From Sphingomonas sp. GC_Shp_5 (GTDB lineage: Bacteria > Pseudomonadota > Alphaproteobacteria > Sphingomonadales > Sphingomonadaceae): a stretch of 64,000 nucleotides of DNA. The position numbers and the translations under genes are program-made. The notes below the pieces were generated by a model that saw nothing but the letters and a program-made list of their open reading frames with translations, made no database searches and had not been told where the DNA came from. Of the stretch, positions 11,494-19,048 are shown one piece after another. The DNA lies in contig NZ_JALNUP010000001.1 in assembly GCF_026540855.1 (NCBI RefSeq), positions 62,001-126,000 of the forward strand, in the 5' to 3' direction. The first letter of the stretch is position 1; each line of letters starts with the position of its first letter.

Positions 11494-12230
11494 CGTACGA
11501 ACCGCCACTGGTCGGGCGTGCTCGCGGCGGCATCGAAGGCGTAGCCGTCGCTGTCGAAGCCCTTCATGCCCTCGGCATCGGCGATGCGATGCTCCACCAG
11601 CCAGCGCGCCATCATCCCTCGCGCCTTCTTGGCGTGGAAGCTGATGAACCGCTCGCCATCGCGAAAGTCGACCGCGATCACCCGTACGCCGGCAGGCAAG
11701 CGATCGGCCACCGCCGCCCAATATTCCTGGCTGGCGAGGTTGAGCACGGTGGCCGATCCCTCCGCCTCGAGGTCGGCGGCGAGCAGCGTGGCGATGCGGT
11801 CACCCCACCAGTCGGTCAGCTTCTTGTGCCGCGGCGCCCAGCGCGTGCCCATCTCGAGCCGATAGGGCCGCATCGCGTCGAGCGGGCGCAGCAGGCCGTA
11901 CAGGCCCGACAGCAGCCGCAGATGGTCCTGCGCATAATGGACCGCAGCCTCGTCGAGCGTCGGTGCGTCCAGCCCGGTGTAGACGTCGCCGGCAAAGGCG
12001 AACAGCGCCGGGCGGGCCGCCGCATCGGCGAAGCCGCGGAACCGGTCGGCATTGAGCTTGGCCAGGGCAGGGGAGATGTGCATCAGGTCGGCCAGCCGCT
12101 TTTGGGTGAGGTGCGATGCCGCTGCCGCCAGCGTCGTCGCTTCGGCGGCAAAACGCGGGACGGTCGGTTCGAAGGGCGGCAGGGCGCTGTCATAGTCCAG
12201 CGTCTTGGCGGGGGAGAGCACGGCGATCAT
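11490..12230 (-). CDS. yaaA: Peroxide stress protein YaaA (UPF0246)
   Basis: The 246-residue protein begins MIAVLSPAKTLDY, the signature start of YaaA/DUF328. It also has PYRLEMGTRW near the middle and ISFHAKKARGMMARW toward the C-terminus, with the basic HAKKARG patch implicated in DNA binding in the family. In E. coli, YaaA belongs to the OxyR regulon and limits free intracellular iron during peroxide stress. No OxyR box was evident. It heads a two-gene unit with the SDR, divergent from the exported repeat protein 171 bp away. Confidence 0.93.
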   Translation of the reverse strand: MIAVLSPAKTLDYDSALPPFEPTVPRFAAEATTLAAAASHLTQKRLADLMHISPALAKLNADRFRGFADAAARPALFAFAGDVYTGLDAPTLDEAAVHYAQDHLRLLSGLYGLLRPLDAMRPYRLEMGTRWAPRHKKLTDWWGDRIATLLAADLEAEGSATVLNLASQEYWAAVADRLPAGVRVIAVDFRDGERFISFHAKKARGMMARWLVEHRIADAEGMKGFDSDGYAFDAAASTPDQWRFVR

Positions 12231-12401
12231 GGCGGCCCGGGTACCCGCCCGCCGCGCGCGGTTCAATCGTCGTTCAACCATCGTTCAGCGGGCGTTTACG
12301 ATGTCTGCGAGCAGCTTGCATCGCTTGTACCCGGTCCCGTGGACCATTACAGCCACCCGAACGTTGGGGCAGCAATGCCGCTTGATGGAGACGATATTCG
12401 C

Positions 12402-13712
12402 ATGAAGACCCTGTCGAAGCTTGCGCTGGCCGCCGTGCTCGCCACCGGCGCCAGCAGCCTGGCGCTGGTCGCCCCGGTCCAAGCCAAGGACAAGAAGGAG
12501 GAGGCTCAGGGCTCCTCGTTCAAGTTGAGCAAACCCGTTCAGGCGGCGGCGTTCAACGCCCAGACTGCGATCAAGGCGCACGATTTCGCCACCGCCGAGC
12601 CGCTGGTGGCGCAGATCGAGACCATCGGCACCACCGATGACGACAAATATATCGCCGCGGCGCTGCGATATGACCTTGAGAACAACAAGCTCGCGGCGCA
12701 GCAGCAGGCGAATCCCAATGCGCCGATCGACCAGACCGTGCTCGCCAAGCCGCTCGATGCGCTGATCGCGGCCAAGAACACGCCCGCCGCCGATCGCGGC
12801 AAATATCTGTTCGCGCGCGGCAAGCTCGCCGCCAACAGCGGCCAGTATCCGGTCGCCGTGCAATATTACACCCAGGCCAAGCAGGCCGGCTATTCGAGCC
12901 CCGACTTCGCGCTCGAGCTGGCGCAGCTCAAGGTTCGCGGCGGCGACATCCAGGGCGGCCTGACCGACCTCGATGCGGCGATGACCGCGCAGCAGCAGGG
13001 CGGCACCAAGCCGCCGGAAGAATATTATCGCTATGCGATCGCCACCGCCAACAAGGCCAATCAGGCGCCGATCACGCTCGCCTGGATGAAGAAGTATGTC
13101 GCCGCTTATCCCACCCAGAAGGTGTGGCGCGACGTCATCCTGCAATACGCTTTCGCGCAGAACAGCCCGATCAAGCCCGACAAGCTGCAGACGGTGGACC
13201 TGTTCCGCCTGATGCGCGCCAGCGGCTCGCTGTCCGATCAGGCGATCTACGAGGAATACGGCTACACCGTGAACAACCTTGGCAATCCCTATGAGGCGCA
13301 GGCGGTGCTCAAGGAAGGTCGCGCCTCGGGCAAGATCCCTGCGACCAGCAAGCTGACCACCGACACGCTTGGCCAAGCGGTCGTCGCGATCCGCAACGAT
13401 TCGCTGCCCAAGTCGGAGGCTCAGGCCAAGGCCGCCAAGGACGGCAAGATCTCGGCGCAGACCGCCGATGCCTATCTTGGCCAGGGCAATTACGCCAAGG
13501 CGGTGGAGCTGTACCGCGCGGCGCTCAGCAAGGGTGGTGTCAATGCCGATGAGGTCAACACTCACCTCGGCATCGCGCTCGCCTACTCGGGCGACAAGGC
13601 CGGCGCGACCACCGCGTTCAACGCCGTGACCAGCCAGCCGCGCGCCGGCATCGCCAGCTTGTGGACGACCTGGCTGCAGTCAGGCCCGACCGCGGGTGCT
13701 GCTGCCGCCTGA
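12402..13712 (+). CDS. Exported helical (TPR-like) repeat protein
   Basis: This 436-residue protein starts at the ATG at 12402, which gives a clean signal peptide (MKTLSKLALAAVLATGASSLALVAPVQA). The mature protein is rich in Ala-Gln-Lys helices arranged as TPR-like pairs, clearest at GQYPVAVQYYTQAKQAGY and near the C-terminus at GNYAKAVELYRAALSKGG. No enzyme domain is visible. A periplasmic scaffold or an envelope-stress role is plausible but inferred only from fold. The transcript ends at a strong terminator 24 bp past the stop. Confidence 0.82.
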   Translation: MKTLSKLALAAVLATGASSLALVAPVQAKDKKEEAQGSSFKLSKPVQAAAFNAQTAIKAHDFATAEPLVAQIETIGTTDDDKYIAAALRYDLENNKLAAQQQANPNAPIDQTVLAKPLDALIAAKNTPAADRGKYLFARGKLAANSGQYPVAVQYYTQAKQAGYSSPDFALELAQLKVRGGDIQGGLTDLDAAMTAQQQGGTKPPEEYYRYAIATANKANQAPITLAWMKKYVAAYPTQKVWRDVILQYAFAQNSPIKPDKLQTVDLFRLMRASGSLSDQAIYEEYGYTVNNLGNPYEAQAVLKEGRASGKIPATSKLTTDTLGQAVVAIRNDSLPKSEAQAKAAKDGKISAQTADAYLGQGNYAKAVELYRAALSKGGVNADEVNTHLGIALAYSGDKAGATTAFNAVTSQPRAGIASLWTTWLQSGPTAGAAAA

Positions 13713-13736
13713 GGCAGTTCGGCCGCTGATGAAAGG

Positions 13737-13770
13737 AAGGGGCGGTCTGGCAACGGAACGCCCCTTTTTT
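13737..13770 (+). terminator. Rho-independent terminator
   Basis: An 8-bp stem (AAGGGGCG with CGCCCCTT) and a 14-nt loop run into TTTTTT. It ends the 12402-13712 gene. Confidence 0.88.
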
Positions 13771-13844
13771 GTTGACCAGCAGGGTTGGCCTGAACCGTCA
13801 CCCAGCGAGCAGGATCACCAGCGGCACCCTTCGGCGCCCGGAAC

Positions 13845-14312
13845 TCAGTCCGCCGAAACTGGGATGCCCGACTGTGATTTGGCGGTGCGGATCGTCAGCG
13901 ACGTCTTCACGCTGGCGACGTTGGGCGCCGGCGTCAGATGGGTGGTGAGGATCTCCTGGAAACTCTTGAGATCGCCCGCGACGATCTTCAGGATGAAATC
14001 GATCTCGCCATTGAGCATGTGGCATTCGCGGATCTCGGGGATCTCGGCGACATGCGCCTCGAACGCGGCGAGATCGTGCTCGGCCTGGCTGCGTAGCGAC
14101 ACCATCGCGAACACCGTGATCGGAAAGCCCAGGCTCGCGGGATCGAGATCGGCATGATAGCCGCGGATCACGCCGGCCTCCTCAAGCGCGCGGACGCGGC
14201 GCAGGCACGGTGGCGCGGTCAGCCCGACCCGTTCGGCCAGGTCGACATTGGTCATCCGCCCATCCTGTTGCAGGTGGGAAAGGATCTGCCGATCGATCCT
14301 GTCGAGAGCCAT
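13845..14312 (-). CDS. Lrp/AsnC family transcriptional regulator
   Basis: The 155-residue protein starts at MALDRIDRQIL. The open frame extends 29 codons upstream, but that stretch does not look like the family and would cover the operator. Residues 3-60 form the winged HTH, with the typical TNVDLAERVGLTAPPCLRRVRALEEAGVI. The rest is a RAM/AsnC ligand domain (VAGDLKSFQEILTTHL). Such proteins sense amino acids, form octamers and wrap DNA; autoregulation is usual. A phased inverted-repeat array lies 60-95 bp upstream in the divergent region shared with the kinase gene. Confidence 0.93.
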   Translation of the reverse strand: MALDRIDRQILSHLQQDGRMTNVDLAERVGLTAPPCLRRVRALEEAGVIRGYHADLDPASLGFPITVFAMVSLRSQAEHDLAAFEAHVAEIPEIRECHMLNGEIDFILKIVAGDLKSFQEILTTHLTPAPNVASVKTSLTIRTAKSQSGIPVSAD

Positions 14313-14372
14313 TGCGTGAAACACTCCAAAAGCGGGCCAAATGCCGCCGGTCGGCTCCTGTAGAACTAACAA

Positions 14373-14405
14373 AATTGCGGCGCAACGCAATTGTCCCACA
14401 TTGCG
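14373..14405. promoter_or_regulatory. Phased inverted-repeat operator candidate between lrp-type gene and kinase gene
   Basis: Three copies of one half-site alternate in orientation: ATTGCG at 374-379, CGCAAT at 386-391 and ATTGCG at 400-405 (all plus 14000). The first two extend to a perfect 7-bp palindrome, AATTGCG-N6-CGCAATT. Centre spacing is 12 and 14 bp, near one helical turn. This fits cooperative binding by a multimeric Lrp-type protein. Confidence 0.6.
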
Positions 14406-14497
14406 ACGGGGTGATTTGGCAGGTTTCCACAGCCCGCCGGCATCGGTAGGACATCGTCGAGACGCCCTGATCCGGTGGCGTTGCTGCGGGAATTGAT

Positions 14498-16273
14498 GTG
14501 CGCTTCGACGATAGCCTCAAGACGGTTCTCTCGGCCGATATGGACAGCGGCTTCGGGGCTCAGAGTGCGTGGCGGCAGCTTGTCGATCTGATGGGCCGTG
14601 GCCGCGTGGCGATCGACGAGCCAGGCCTGGCCCGGCTGCGGCTGCTGCGCCAGACGGTGCCGATCGAGGTGCGCACCGCGAGCGCGCGGGCGCTGGCGTT
14701 TGCTTCGCCGCCCGCCGCGCTGGTGGCGTTCTTCGCCGAGGATGTACTGGCGGTGGCGGCGCCGGTGCTGCGCACCGCGATGCTGCCGGTCGCTGATTGG
14801 ATCGCGCTGCTGCCGCGGCTGGACGTCCAGGGACGCGCGCTGCTTCGCCACCGCCGCGATCTGCCCGATGAGGTGATCCGCGGGCTGCAGAGCTTCGGTC
14901 CCGCCGATTTCGTGCTGCATTATGACGGCGACGACAGTCCCGTGCCGGTCGCCGAGCCGTCAGTCGCCAGTCCTGTAGAGACGCCGGCGCCCCCGCTGGC
15001 GGTTGTTGCGCCGGTCGACCCCGTCGCCGATCTCCCCGAGCCGCCGGCCGACACCCCGCGCAGCGACACCCCGTTCCAGTCGCTCGGCGACGTCGCCCGC
15101 GGCCTGCCGATGGTCGCCGAGGCGCTGCGCCATGCCGAGCCGCGCACCGCGCCGAACGGCGGCTTTCACATTGCCGACGTGGTCGCGCGCATTGACGCAT
15201 TCCAACGCCAGCGCGAGGCGGAGCCCGCCGCGGCACCCAGTCTCGATCGCGCCACCGCCTTCCGCTACGAAACCGATGCCTCCGGCACCATCCGCTGGGT
15301 TGACGGCGTGTCGCGGGCGGCGCTGGTCGGCGCCTCGTTCGCGCATGCCGCGCGTCAGGGCGACGTGCGGTTGGACGCGGTGATTGCCGGGGCGCTCCGC
15401 CAGCGCGCGCGCTTCTCGGGCGCGCGGCTCGATGTCGGCGGCCGGTCAGATGCCGCCGGCGCCTGGCGGGTGTCCGGCAGCCCGATGTTCGACCATGCCA
15501 GCGGCCGGTTCACCGGCTTCTGCGGCACCGCCCGCCGCCCGCGGGCTGACGAAGATGCGATGCCTGCCGAGCGCAAGGCCGCGTCCGACTCGCTGCGCCA
15601 ACTCGTCCATGAGCTGCGCACGCCGATAAACGCCATCGCCGGCTTTGCCGAACTGATCGAGGCGCAGCTGCTTGGTCCGGTCGCGCCGGTCTACCGCGAC
15701 CACGCGGTCACCATCCGCGATCAGGCCGCGAGCCTGATCGCCGCGATCGAGGATCTCGACACCGCCGCGCGGATTGAGGGCAAGGCGCTCGACCTGCGCG
15801 CCTCCGTGGTGGTGCTCGGCCCGGTGCTCGCGCGGATCGCCGCCGATCTTGCGCCACTTGCGGCGCTGCGCCGGGCAAGGATCGTCATCCACGATCTGGG
15901 CGACACGAGTGTGGTCACCGACGATCGCGCGATCGAGCGGTTGCTGTCGCGACTGCTCGCGGCCCTGATCTCAGCCGCCGGTGCTGGTGAGCTCGTCAAC
16001 GTCACCCCGGTGGTCGATGGCACGGGCCGGCTCGCGCTCACCTTCACCCGCCCGATCGCGCTCGGCGCCGGCGGTGAAGAAGCGCTGCTCAGCATCGACG
16101 CGGACGCCGATGTCGAAGGCGAGGGCGCACCGCTACTAGGCACCGGTTTCGCCCTCAGGCTCGCGCGCAACCTCGCCACAGAATTGGGTGGCGAATTGTC
16201 ATTTGCGGCCGATGTGTTGACACTGCGGCTGCCCGCCGCGCAGGCTGAGGTCATGGGGCAGGCGATCAACTGA
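14498..16273 (+). CDS. Histidine-kinase-like protein with degenerate ATPase domain
   Basis: The 591-residue protein uses a GTG start preceded by GGGA at 6 nt. The N-terminal ~135 residues are helical and Arg/Leu/Ala rich, followed by a Pro/Val-rich linker, a PAS-like region (about 245-345), and a HisKA helix with H371 in LVHELRTPINAIAGF. The following domain keeps a late glycine motif (GTGFALRLARNLATELGGEL). It lacks a clear N-box Asn (the place reads RLLSRLLAALISAAG) and lacks a D-x-G-x-G box. No membrane segment is visible, so it is probably cytoplasmic. It may be a pseudokinase or phosphotransfer protein. The deacetylase gene starts 2 bp after its stop. Confidence 0.8.
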   Translation: MRFDDSLKTVLSADMDSGFGAQSAWRQLVDLMGRGRVAIDEPGLARLRLLRQTVPIEVRTASARALAFASPPAALVAFFAEDVLAVAAPVLRTAMLPVADWIALLPRLDVQGRALLRHRRDLPDEVIRGLQSFGPADFVLHYDGDDSPVPVAEPSVASPVETPAPPLAVVAPVDPVADLPEPPADTPRSDTPFQSLGDVARGLPMVAEALRHAEPRTAPNGGFHIADVVARIDAFQRQREAEPAAAPSLDRATAFRYETDASGTIRWVDGVSRAALVGASFAHAARQGDVRLDAVIAGALRQRARFSGARLDVGGRSDAAGAWRVSGSPMFDHASGRFTGFCGTARRPRADEDAMPAERKAASDSLRQLVHELRTPINAIAGFAELIEAQLLGPVAPVYRDHAVTIRDQAASLIAAIEDLDTAARIEGKALDLRASVVVLGPVLARIAADLAPLAALRRARIVIHDLGDTSVVTDDRAIERLLSRLLAALISAAGAGELVNVTPVVDGTGRLALTFTRPIALGAGGEEALLSIDADADVEGEGAPLLGTGFALRLARNLATELGGELSFAADVLTLRLPAAQAEVMGQAIN

Positions 16274-16275
16274 CG

Positions 16276-17280
16276 GTGACGGGCGCCGCGGCTTCGCCCT
16301 ATCGCATGACCGGGCCTGCGCCGGGCGATCACATCGTCTGGCCCGCGGCGTTCGGCACGCGTTTCCTGGTGTTCGCCGATGTCGAGGAGGAGTTCGACTG
16401 GCGCGCGCCGCTGAGCCGCGCCAATCGTGCGACCAGCGCGATGGCGGCTTTCCCTGAAGCGCACCGGCGTTTTGCCGATCACGGCGTCGGGCTGGTCTGC
16501 ATGGCCGACCATCCGATCGCCACCGATCCCCGCGCCGTCGAGATCCTGCACCGCGTGATCGAGGATGGCCGCTCGGCGATCGGCACCCAGCTCCATGCCT
16601 GGGTGACGCCGCCTTATGCGGACCCGCAGCCCGGCGACACGTTTCCCGGCAACCTCCCGCGCGACCTCGAAGCCGCCAAGCTCGACACCATCACCGAGGC
16701 GCTCAGTGCTGCCTTCGGCACAAGCCCGCTGATCTATCGTGCTGGGCGCTACGGGATCGGGCCGCATACCGCTGAGCTGCTTGCGGCGCGTGGTTACCGG
16801 ATCGATAGCTCGGTACGGGCAGGGTACGACTACGCCATCGAGGGCGGCCCGGACTTCTCGCGCCTCGACAATCGCGCCTATTGGCTGGGCGGGTTGATCG
16901 AGCTGCCGCTGAGCACGGTGTTTACAGGCGCGCTACGACGCGGCGGGGCAGGGCTGTACCGAACGTTGGCACGCGTCCCGCACGGCCGCGGTGCCTTCGC
17001 CCGCGCCGGGCTGCTCGAGCGGATCGCGCTCACCCCGGAAGACATGCCGATCGAGGCCGCGCTGCGGGCGGTCCGGGTCGCGGTGGCGGCGGGCGAGCGC
17101 ATGCTCACTTTCTCGTTCCACTCGCCCTCGCTGGTGCCCGGGCAAACACCCTACGTCCGCAACGCCGACGATCTGGCGAGGTTCTGGCAATGGTGGGAGC
17201 GGATGTTCGCCGAACTCGACCGGCTCGGCATCCAGCCGACGACGCTAGTTGACATCTTGGCCGCATCGGATCGCCGCTAG
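16276..17280 (+). CDS. Polysaccharide deacetylase family protein (WalW-like)
   Basis: The 334-residue protein starts with GTG, 2 bp after the kinase stop, so the two are co-translated. The NodB-fold marks are the Asp of FADVEEEFDW (metal-binding Asp position), the His of GTQLHAWVTPPY, RAGRYGIGPHTAELLAARGY, and FSFHSPSLVPG near residue 280. There is no signal peptide, which suggests a cytoplasmic or precursor-level role in polysaccharide or envelope work. Substrate is unknown. The family name WalW is used for similar sphingomonad proteins; that label says little about function. Confidence 0.85.
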   Translation: MTGAAASPYRMTGPAPGDHIVWPAAFGTRFLVFADVEEEFDWRAPLSRANRATSAMAAFPEAHRRFADHGVGLVCMADHPIATDPRAVEILHRVIEDGRSAIGTQLHAWVTPPYADPQPGDTFPGNLPRDLEAAKLDTITEALSAAFGTSPLIYRAGRYGIGPHTAELLAARGYRIDSSVRAGYDYAIEGGPDFSRLDNRAYWLGGLIELPLSTVFTGALRRGGAGLYRTLARVPHGRGAFARAGLLERIALTPEDMPIEAALRAVRVAVAAGERMLTFSFHSPSLVPGQTPYVRNADDLARFWQWWERMFAELDRLGIQPTTLVDILAASDRR

Positions 17281-17300
17281 GATCGATGATCGCCATCATG

Positions 17301-17378
<78 letters not shown>

Positions 17379-17574
17379 ACAGGGACAGCGCCTTAGCGGT
17401 ACCGCCCTCATCGATGCAAGCATCATTGTTCCCCGCAGCGCATGCGGCGGGCACGGCTTTGCCACTTCAGCCTTGTCCAAGGCCGCCAAGCCGATTGCCT
17501 GCGATCCGAGTGCGTGCCGCTGTAAGCAGGTGCGCAGCTCGCCCGGTGACCCAATCGATCAGCTTAGGGCGAGT

Positions 17575-17691
17575 TCAGCCTGGAATATGGTCAGTTGTAA
17601 TCGGTCGGCGTTTAGCCAAGACCGCCAGCGTGATCGGGATAGCGATGAACGACAGCGCAAGGCAGCCCATCAGGATCTCGAGATAGATCAT
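17575..17691 (-). CDS. Small membrane protein, 38 residues
   Basis: An ATG at 17691 is preceded by GAGGAGAGG with a good spacer. The peptide MIYLEILMGCLALSFIAIPITLAVLAKRR... is one hydrophobic helix of about 21 residues followed by a basic end, consistent with an inner-membrane peptide with a cytoplasmic C-terminus. It sits 110 bp downstream of the Flp pilin gene on the same strand, so it may share that transcript. I recognise no family. The coding call rests on the ribosome site, the membrane profile and synteny with the pilin. Confidence 0.5.
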   Translation of the reverse strand: MIYLEILMGCLALSFIAIPITLAVLAKRRPITTDHIPG

Positions 17692-17801
17692 CCAGCACCT
17701 CTCCTCGGGGCTCTTGTCCCCGTTGTTATTGGCGGATGATGTCGGCGATTCGAATTGAGTGCAACTTTTTATTACAGCCGCTGGTCGGCTGGCGCGTGCG
17801 C

Positions 17802-17972
17802 TCAGCTGGCCTTCATGTTGGAGGACACGTTGTCGAACGTCGTCTTGAGCTTGTTGCCCAGGCCCTGCATCGCCGCGATCGCCGCGACCGCGATCAGCGC
17901 GGCGATCAGGCCATATTCGATCGCGGTGGCAGCCCGACGGCTGCGGAATAGCTGGTGAAGAACATGCTGCAT
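17802..17972 (-). CDS. Flp-family type IVb pilin
   Basis: The 56-residue prepilin has a basic leader (MQHVLHQLFRSRRA) followed by ATAIEYGLIAALIAVAAIAA, the invariant Flp core with the processing-site Glu and Tyr at +4 and +5 after cleavage. Position -1 is Ala where Flp leaders usually have Gly, so processing by a TadV-like peptidase might be weaker. The C-terminus is short and hydrophilic. Flp pilins build Tad-type adhesive pili; no other tad/cpa gene is in the window. The start at 17972 was chosen because upstream codons do not look like a pilin leader. Confidence 0.9.
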   Translation of the reverse strand: MQHVLHQLFRSRRAATAIEYGLIAALIAVAAIAAMQGLGNKLKTTFDNVSSNMKAS

Positions 17973-18174
17973 GGCAATATCTTTGCGGGAGGCGAGTGAA
18001 GGCGCCGTTAACGCGTTCATCCTCGGCGCGCTTTCGTGCCGTGCTGATACACGGCAAGCGTCGATCAACGCCGCCCGGCCTTGCTCGAAACCCGCCTCAC
18101 CGCATAGGCTTAGCCATGATCGCGCAAGATCCCGTCACCATCGTCGAACAGGCGCCCGGGGCCTCCATCCGCCT

Positions 18175-18396
18175 GTGACCGGCGACCAAACCATCGCCAT
18201 GATTGTCGTCGGAGGATTGATCATCCTGCTGATCGCCGGCGTGATGCTGATGGAGCGTGCCGAGCGACGCCGCAGGGCAGCATGGGCGCGGCAATATTTC
18301 CGTGGCGGCGGGCTGGTCCGCGCGCTGATGGCACGCTGGCAGCATCAGCACAGGCTAACCGATCAGCGGCCGCACGACGACGAGGACGCTGCTTGA
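18175..18396 (+). CDS. Small single-span membrane protein
   Basis: From a GTG at 18175 this encodes 73 residues; from the ATG at 18199, 65. The core IAMIVVGGLIILLIAGVMLMERAERRRRAAW is one membrane helix followed by a basic amphipathic stretch, then an acidic C-terminus (DDEDAA). The GTG overlaps the TGA of a preceding 20-codon ORF (18116-18178), which might couple translation, but ribosome sites are weak for all candidate starts. Divergent from the pilin gene. No family recognised; coding status is moderate. Confidence 0.45.
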   Translation: MTGDQTIAMIVVGGLIILLIAGVMLMERAERRRRAAWARQYFRGGGLVRALMARWQHQHRLTDQRPHDDEDAA

Positions 18397-18426
18397 TTGC
18401 GCCAGTTCCGGCGCGTGGCAAGCAGT

Positions 18427-18502
18427 TGGTGGGCCCGGCAGGACTCGAACCCGCAACCTAGCCGTTATGAGCGGCCAGCTCTAACCATTGAGCTACAGGC
18501 CC
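18427..18502 (-). tRNA. tRNA-Ile2 (anticodon CAT, lysidine type)
   Basis: The minus strand folds with acceptor GGGCCTG/CGGGCCC, anticodon stem GGCCG/CGGCT, loop CTCATAA, and encoded CCA. The CAT anticodon could mean Met. However, the pairs C4-G69 and C5-G68 and the G27-T43 wobble match E. coli tRNA-Ile2, features read by TilS, so the wobble C is probably changed to lysidine and the tRNA reads ATA. Confidence 0.85.
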
Positions 18503-18572
18503 CACCGGGTGCCGCGATTAGCGCAACACGGGCTTAAAGCAAAACCGCCGCACGCAAAAAGCGGCGGCCATG

Positions 18573-18602
18573 AAAAAGGGCGCCCCCGAAAGGACGCCCT
18601 CA
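18573..18602 (-). terminator. Rho-independent terminator for the lipoprotein gene
   Basis: On the minus strand a stem of GAGGGCGTCC against GGGGGCGCCC with a TTTC loop is followed by TTTTTC, 51 bp beyond the lipoprotein stop. Confidence 0.85.
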
Positions 18603-18653
18603 TTCTCGATCATCATGATCAGCGCACCGGGCGAAGCGCCCGATGCAGGCTGA

Positions 18654-18917
18654 TTACATGTTGTCGGCCTTCTCGTCAGCGGCGTCACGGACGTTGTCCG
18701 CGGCGGCGTTGGTGTTGTCGGCAGCGTTCTCGAGCACGGCGGCAGTCGACGCGTTCGAGGTGTTGTCGGCAAGCGCGTCGAGGTTGTCGGCCTGCAGCTC
18801 CATGTTGTCCGCCAGCTGATCGGCGTTGTTCTCAACAGCAGCAGCCTCAGGCGACTTCGAGCACGCAGCGACGGACATCAGGCCGGCGGCAGCGAGAACG
18901 AAAGCGATCTTCTTCAT
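18654..18917 (-). CDS. Small lipoprotein with Asn/Asp/Ala heptad-like repeats
   Basis: This 87-residue protein begins at MKKIAFVLAAAG, with lipobox VAAC at the end of the signal peptide. The mature chain is composed almost wholly of A, D, N, L, E and T, with A-D-N recurring about every 7-10 residues. This is the pattern of a long acidic amphipathic helix, possibly a trimeric coiled coil, as in Lpp-type envelope lipoproteins. There are no Cys residues beyond the lipidated one and no aromatic residues. No family name is assigned. It has its own terminator and lies between tRNA-Ile2 and the M28 peptidase gene. Confidence 0.8.
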   Translation of the reverse strand: MKKIAFVLAAAGLMSVAACSKSPEAAAVENNADQLADNMELQADNLDALADNTSNASTAAVLENAADNTNAAADNVRDAADEKADNM

Positions 18918-19048
18918 TCGATTGCTCCCAAGCAAAACAAATCATCGCGGCCGACCCGATTGCCGTCGCGAAGCAGCCCAAATAGCGCACGCTCCCCCTC
19001 GGTCAATCGGCAAATTCATCCCGCTGCCATGTTTATGGCGAAAGTGCC

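Noticed and set aside
13796..13812. A CCGTCACCCAGCGAG stretch resembling a family-A arm
   Set aside because: Only about a dozen bases match and no partner arm is present.
17755..17800. A CAGCCG/CGGCTG hairpin after the Flp pilin, looked at as a terminator
   Set aside because: Only a 6-bp stem and no T-tract follow it on the minus strand.
18116..18178. A 20-codon ORF before the small membrane protein, overlapping its GTG
   Set aside because: Too short and too weakly supported to list as a gene; noted only as a possible coupling element.
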